Source: Epiperipatus broadwayi (Eukaryota > Onychophora > Udeonychophora > Euonychophora > Peripatidae). Taken from it: a stretch of DNA of 64,000 nt. A model generated the notes under the pieces. It saw only the letters and a program-made list of their open reading frames with translations, was not told where the DNA came from and made no database searches. How positions within the stretch are numbered: position 1 is the stretch's first letter; each line of letters opens with the position of its first letter. The DNA is taken from contig JAQFVV010000049.1 in the NCBI GenBank assembly GCA_028023455.1, positions 6,356,855 to 6,420,854 of the forward strand, in the 5' to 3' direction. The position numbers and the translations under genes were made by a program. Below, piece after piece: positions 61,208-64,000 of the stretch.

Positions 61208-62311
61208 ATGGAAGCAGAAAATGTTAGTATAGAGCAGGTAGATTTATCTAAAGCTTTTGGAGGGTCAATGGACTTTAGTTTAAAGTTACGTGAAATACTT
61301 AGATAGAATAGGAAACAAATGAGGAAAATTTATGAGGAGGAAGTGAGAAGAAGAGATGAAGAATCAAAAAAGAGACAGGAAGAAGAAAAGATAAGAGCTA
61401 AGAAGTATCAGGAAATTCAAAAATTTGTCTTGAGAAAGTTAGGAATGATAGCAAAGGAATATAGAATAACCCAAGTCAATAAAAAGGAAGAGGCTAAAGA
61501 TTTGGAAAATGAAAGGAAGTTAGAAAGATCTGATGAACCTATGATAACAAAAGAACAGACAGATAGTGTAATAAATGTAGGTAAGTGTGAAGAGCAAAGA
61601 GACCTCATTCCAACAAATTAAGGCCCACAGAAACCATTTAATGAAGACAGCATTGAAAAGAAAACAAGCATATCTGGAGTTAGTAAAAAGGAAGAAGAGA
61701 TTAAAGATATGGAAAATGAAAAGAAGCTAGAAAGATCTGACGAACCTATGATAATAGATGAGCAAATAGACCTCATTCCAATAGATGAAGACCCACAAGA
61801 ACCGTTGAATGAAAGCAGTAAAAAGATGAGCATAAATGGGGACAAAAATATAAAAGGACCAAAGGTCATGGAAGAAATCATGAAAATGGACAATGGACAC
61901 CAGAGCTACTTAGCAAAGATGATCCACATTAAAATCTTTATTAAAAGAAAGATAGAGGAAAACCCTCAAACCCACTCAGAGAGCTTACAAAAGTTCTCCC
62001 AATTTTATAAGAAAGGACCAGATTTATGGATAGCTATGGACAGTTACCATCTACAAGGCCCTGCCAAAGACTGGTGGAATATGGGGAAATGGAAATATAG
62101 AACTATCCTATGTAACATGTCAGTAACCATCCAACAATTAATGGCAGGCAGTCAAATAAAAGACATAGAAGAAATGATTGAATTTCTTACTACAGTGGAT
62201 TATAACCATTGGGCCAAAGAACCACCTGATAGACGGCAAAAATTAGAAAACCCAAGGCTGCAGTCATTGATGATGAGAGATAGATATTATCCACCTGACC
62301 CAGGGTTATAA
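61208..62311 (+). pseudogene. gag-like ORF with two in-frame stops
   Basis: One frame runs from an ATG at 61208 (context AAAATGG) to TAA at 62309-62311, 368 codons, broken only by TAG at 61304 and TAA at 61619. The N-terminal part is a charged, likely coiled-coil region (EEEVRRRDEESKKRQEEE). Then come two in-frame tandem repeats, 61475-61678 and 61679-61840, sharing KKEE..KD.ENE.KLERSDEPMI. Where repeat 1 has the TAA, repeat 2 has GAA, so the stop is a point mutation. The C-terminal half holds LQGPAKDWW and ends RYYPPDPGL. Position between the repeats and a primer-site-like sequence fits a gag-like protein. There is no zinc knuckle, protease, reverse transcriptase or integrase. I do not recognise the family. 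Confidence 0.6.
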
Positions 62312-62728
62312 AAATATTTTATCCTCTTAGGATGGTTATTAAACATATATAAGAATATTAAAACAAATTTGGTAAAATGAATTTGGTTGAATGGAATTTG
62401 CATTTGTTAAATATGGCTTTAGATAGAAACTTTTTTTATATATATATTATTATTTTAATTACTATTACTCTAAGAATTTTTTTTTATATATTATCAGTGT
62501 AACTACTATATGATTTCTAACCAGACACAGCCAAATTAGGCCATTTTAAATTATACTATAAATTTTAGATCTGGGTATGTAAAATATTCATTGCTTCATG
62601 TAATCTCTGCTTTCTATATTTCTATATATCTGTAAAAAAAAAAAATTTTTTTTTTGTATTTAAATTATGTGATGTAGCAAAATTTTTTCTCTTTCCTTGC
62701 CTCCTTTGTTCTTCCTTAATTGTTCACA
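62312..62728. other. Non-coding part of the LTR element
   Basis: AT-rich, with an A-run/T-run at 62634-62656. No further frame follows the gag-like ORF. Confidence 0.5.
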
Positions 62729-62743
62729 GGAAGTAACGGGAAA
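62729..62743 (+). promoter_or_regulatory. Polypurine-tract-like sequence
   Basis: GGAAGTAACGGGAAA directly precedes the right repeat; 13 of 15 bases are purines. This is where plus-strand priming occurs in LTR elements. The left repeat has no such sequence before it. Confidence 0.45.
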
Positions 62744-64000
62744 TGAAACAGTAAGATTCATATTCGAATCTTAAGTTTCACCTTTTTTTATTGTCTCTCA
62801 CCCACCACTCTATCCTACCCAAATTTAAACTTTTTGGTATCGAATTGTGTGTGTGGCAATATTAAAAATGTATAGACATATGTAGAATTCACCATAAACA
62901 TGCACACATTTTGATATCAAAGTTAACACAATAAATAAAGATAAATAATATAATTTAGATTTCTTCTTTTAGTTATATAAAAATATATAATTTTAATCAT
63001 TTATTTTGAATTGTAAAATCCATTATTTATTGCTTTGTTTAAATTTCATTTAGTATTAATTTTAGAAATAGATTGTAATATTTAATTAAAAGTAAAAATA
63101 ATCATATGTTCCCTTTTGCATTTGAAATTTTAAAAGCAATGGCCGGTGAGAGATAATAGATTAATTAAAAAGAAAAATTCCCTAAAATCTAATTGCACAA
63201 ATTAAATGTAAAATCTAAATGTAAACAATAGAAAGGCAGCTTTCTCTATAATTAGAATTAACAAAAATACATTGATTATCTTCAAGGCAGATTAATTGGA
63301 ATCCAAAAATAAACTAACAAAAATGTAAAAGATAAGATCTAAGAAAAGAGGCCATTTTGGACTTTTTAAAAATTTGCAGTTTAACTTTAGCTGTGCTCTC
63401 AATCAGTTGAGAGTCTCCAAAATATATATTGTTTTACGTGCCATGGGGTGCATGAATAGAAAGCGCCCAGACTATTCTCCATCCGGAGATGGTCTATCGT
63501 ATGCCAAACCTTCCATTGCCCTTCATAAATTCAACCACGAAGATCTGATGCCTAAAATAATTTGAAAGCTGCTGCTGTTAAATTACATGAATCATCTATA
63601 TGCTGTAAAAAACTGCTAATGCTAGAATCATGAACAATTTGCTACTAATCACTGAATCGGAAAACTCATAAAACAGGTACCTGTATCCAAATTCTCTAGA
63701 GTACTCTACTAATATCCCACTATAGCTTATTCATTCTTTATATAACTTATAAACTATAAACTGTAAATTCTCGTTTGTAAAACTAAAATTAATTATTAAA
63801 TTTTTATTTATATAAAGTTCTTTAATAATCTAGCCTGCCTAACTCTAACTTTCTTGGGTACGTATTTCTAAAATCTACATTTATTATATAATTATCGCAT
63901 GCTCATAAATTTCTAAGTATAAATCTATGATCGCTTGAAACAGTGGGTGCATGTCAAATTTTCATTAATATTTACTTTCATAAATAGCTTAATATTTTTA
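62744..64000 (+). repeat. Putative 3' LTR, incomplete at window edge
   Basis: Begins TGAAACAGTAAGATT and matches 57910-59163 throughout, then leaves the window. The ORF at 63374-63565 lies within it and is not conserved as a protein in the left copy. Confidence 0.7.

Noticed and set aside
63374-63565. 63-codon ORF in the right LTR copy
   Set aside because: The matching region of the left copy differs in frame and stops; it lies in a repeat with no protein signal.

Overview
The window is very AT-rich, repeat-dense eukaryotic DNA with almost no host coding sequence. It fits a cephalopod mollusc, probably an octopus. The basis is tRNA-derived SINEs of the kind described in octopus, RTE-clade LINE relics, long CTAT/TATC microsatellites and many foldback elements. 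That is an inference from repeat content, not from a gene. It is best read as intergenic or deep intronic DNA. The only candidate host coding segment is a possible terminal exon at 55707-55868.

Layout. An unclassified ~4 kb sequence occupies 1-4790 and recurs at about 38250-42080. The first copy carries a TTAA-flanked piggyBac-type element and a SINE that the second copy lacks, so the second copy supplies near-empty sites for both. RTE relics lie at 7185-7990 and 11240-12565, and a 5'-truncated LINE with a CCHC knuckle at 20811-21754 on the minus strand. Two fossil hAT transposons (34407-36850 and 44212-47890) hold nested younger insertions. A possible solo LTR lies at 51287-52421. From 57910 to beyond the right edge there is a large LTR-type element: a direct repeat of at least 1.25 kb flanks a primer-binding-like site, a charged gag-like reading frame with two stops, and a purine-rich tract. 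No polymerase gene is present.

Main discovery candidate. Most of the inverted-repeat elements carry hammerhead self-cleaving ribozyme motifs, with the CUGANGA core, stem II, GAAA, a short self-complementary stem III and a matching stem I. The best are at 22958-23016 (+) and 30867-30907 (-). Near-complete ones are at 6506-6548, 46980-47040 (-), 47544-47604 and 57069-57112. Eroded ones are at 6423, 36127, 42955, 43653, 55162 and 56722. Three elements (22484-23130, 42916-43812, 46879-47752) share one architecture: an inverted partial unit followed by more than one direct unit with periods of about 468, 378 and 478 bp. The 46879-47752 copy is flanked by a 14-bp target-site duplication. This resembles Penelope-like elements and retrozymes, which are known to carry hammerheads and to insert as tandem or partly inverted copies. 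The assignment to those groups is inference.

Other structures are a 93-bp-arm hairpin with no mismatch found by eye at 49290-49568, two long tetranucleotide arrays, and several small tandem duplications. Long stretches with nothing recognisable are listed as such.
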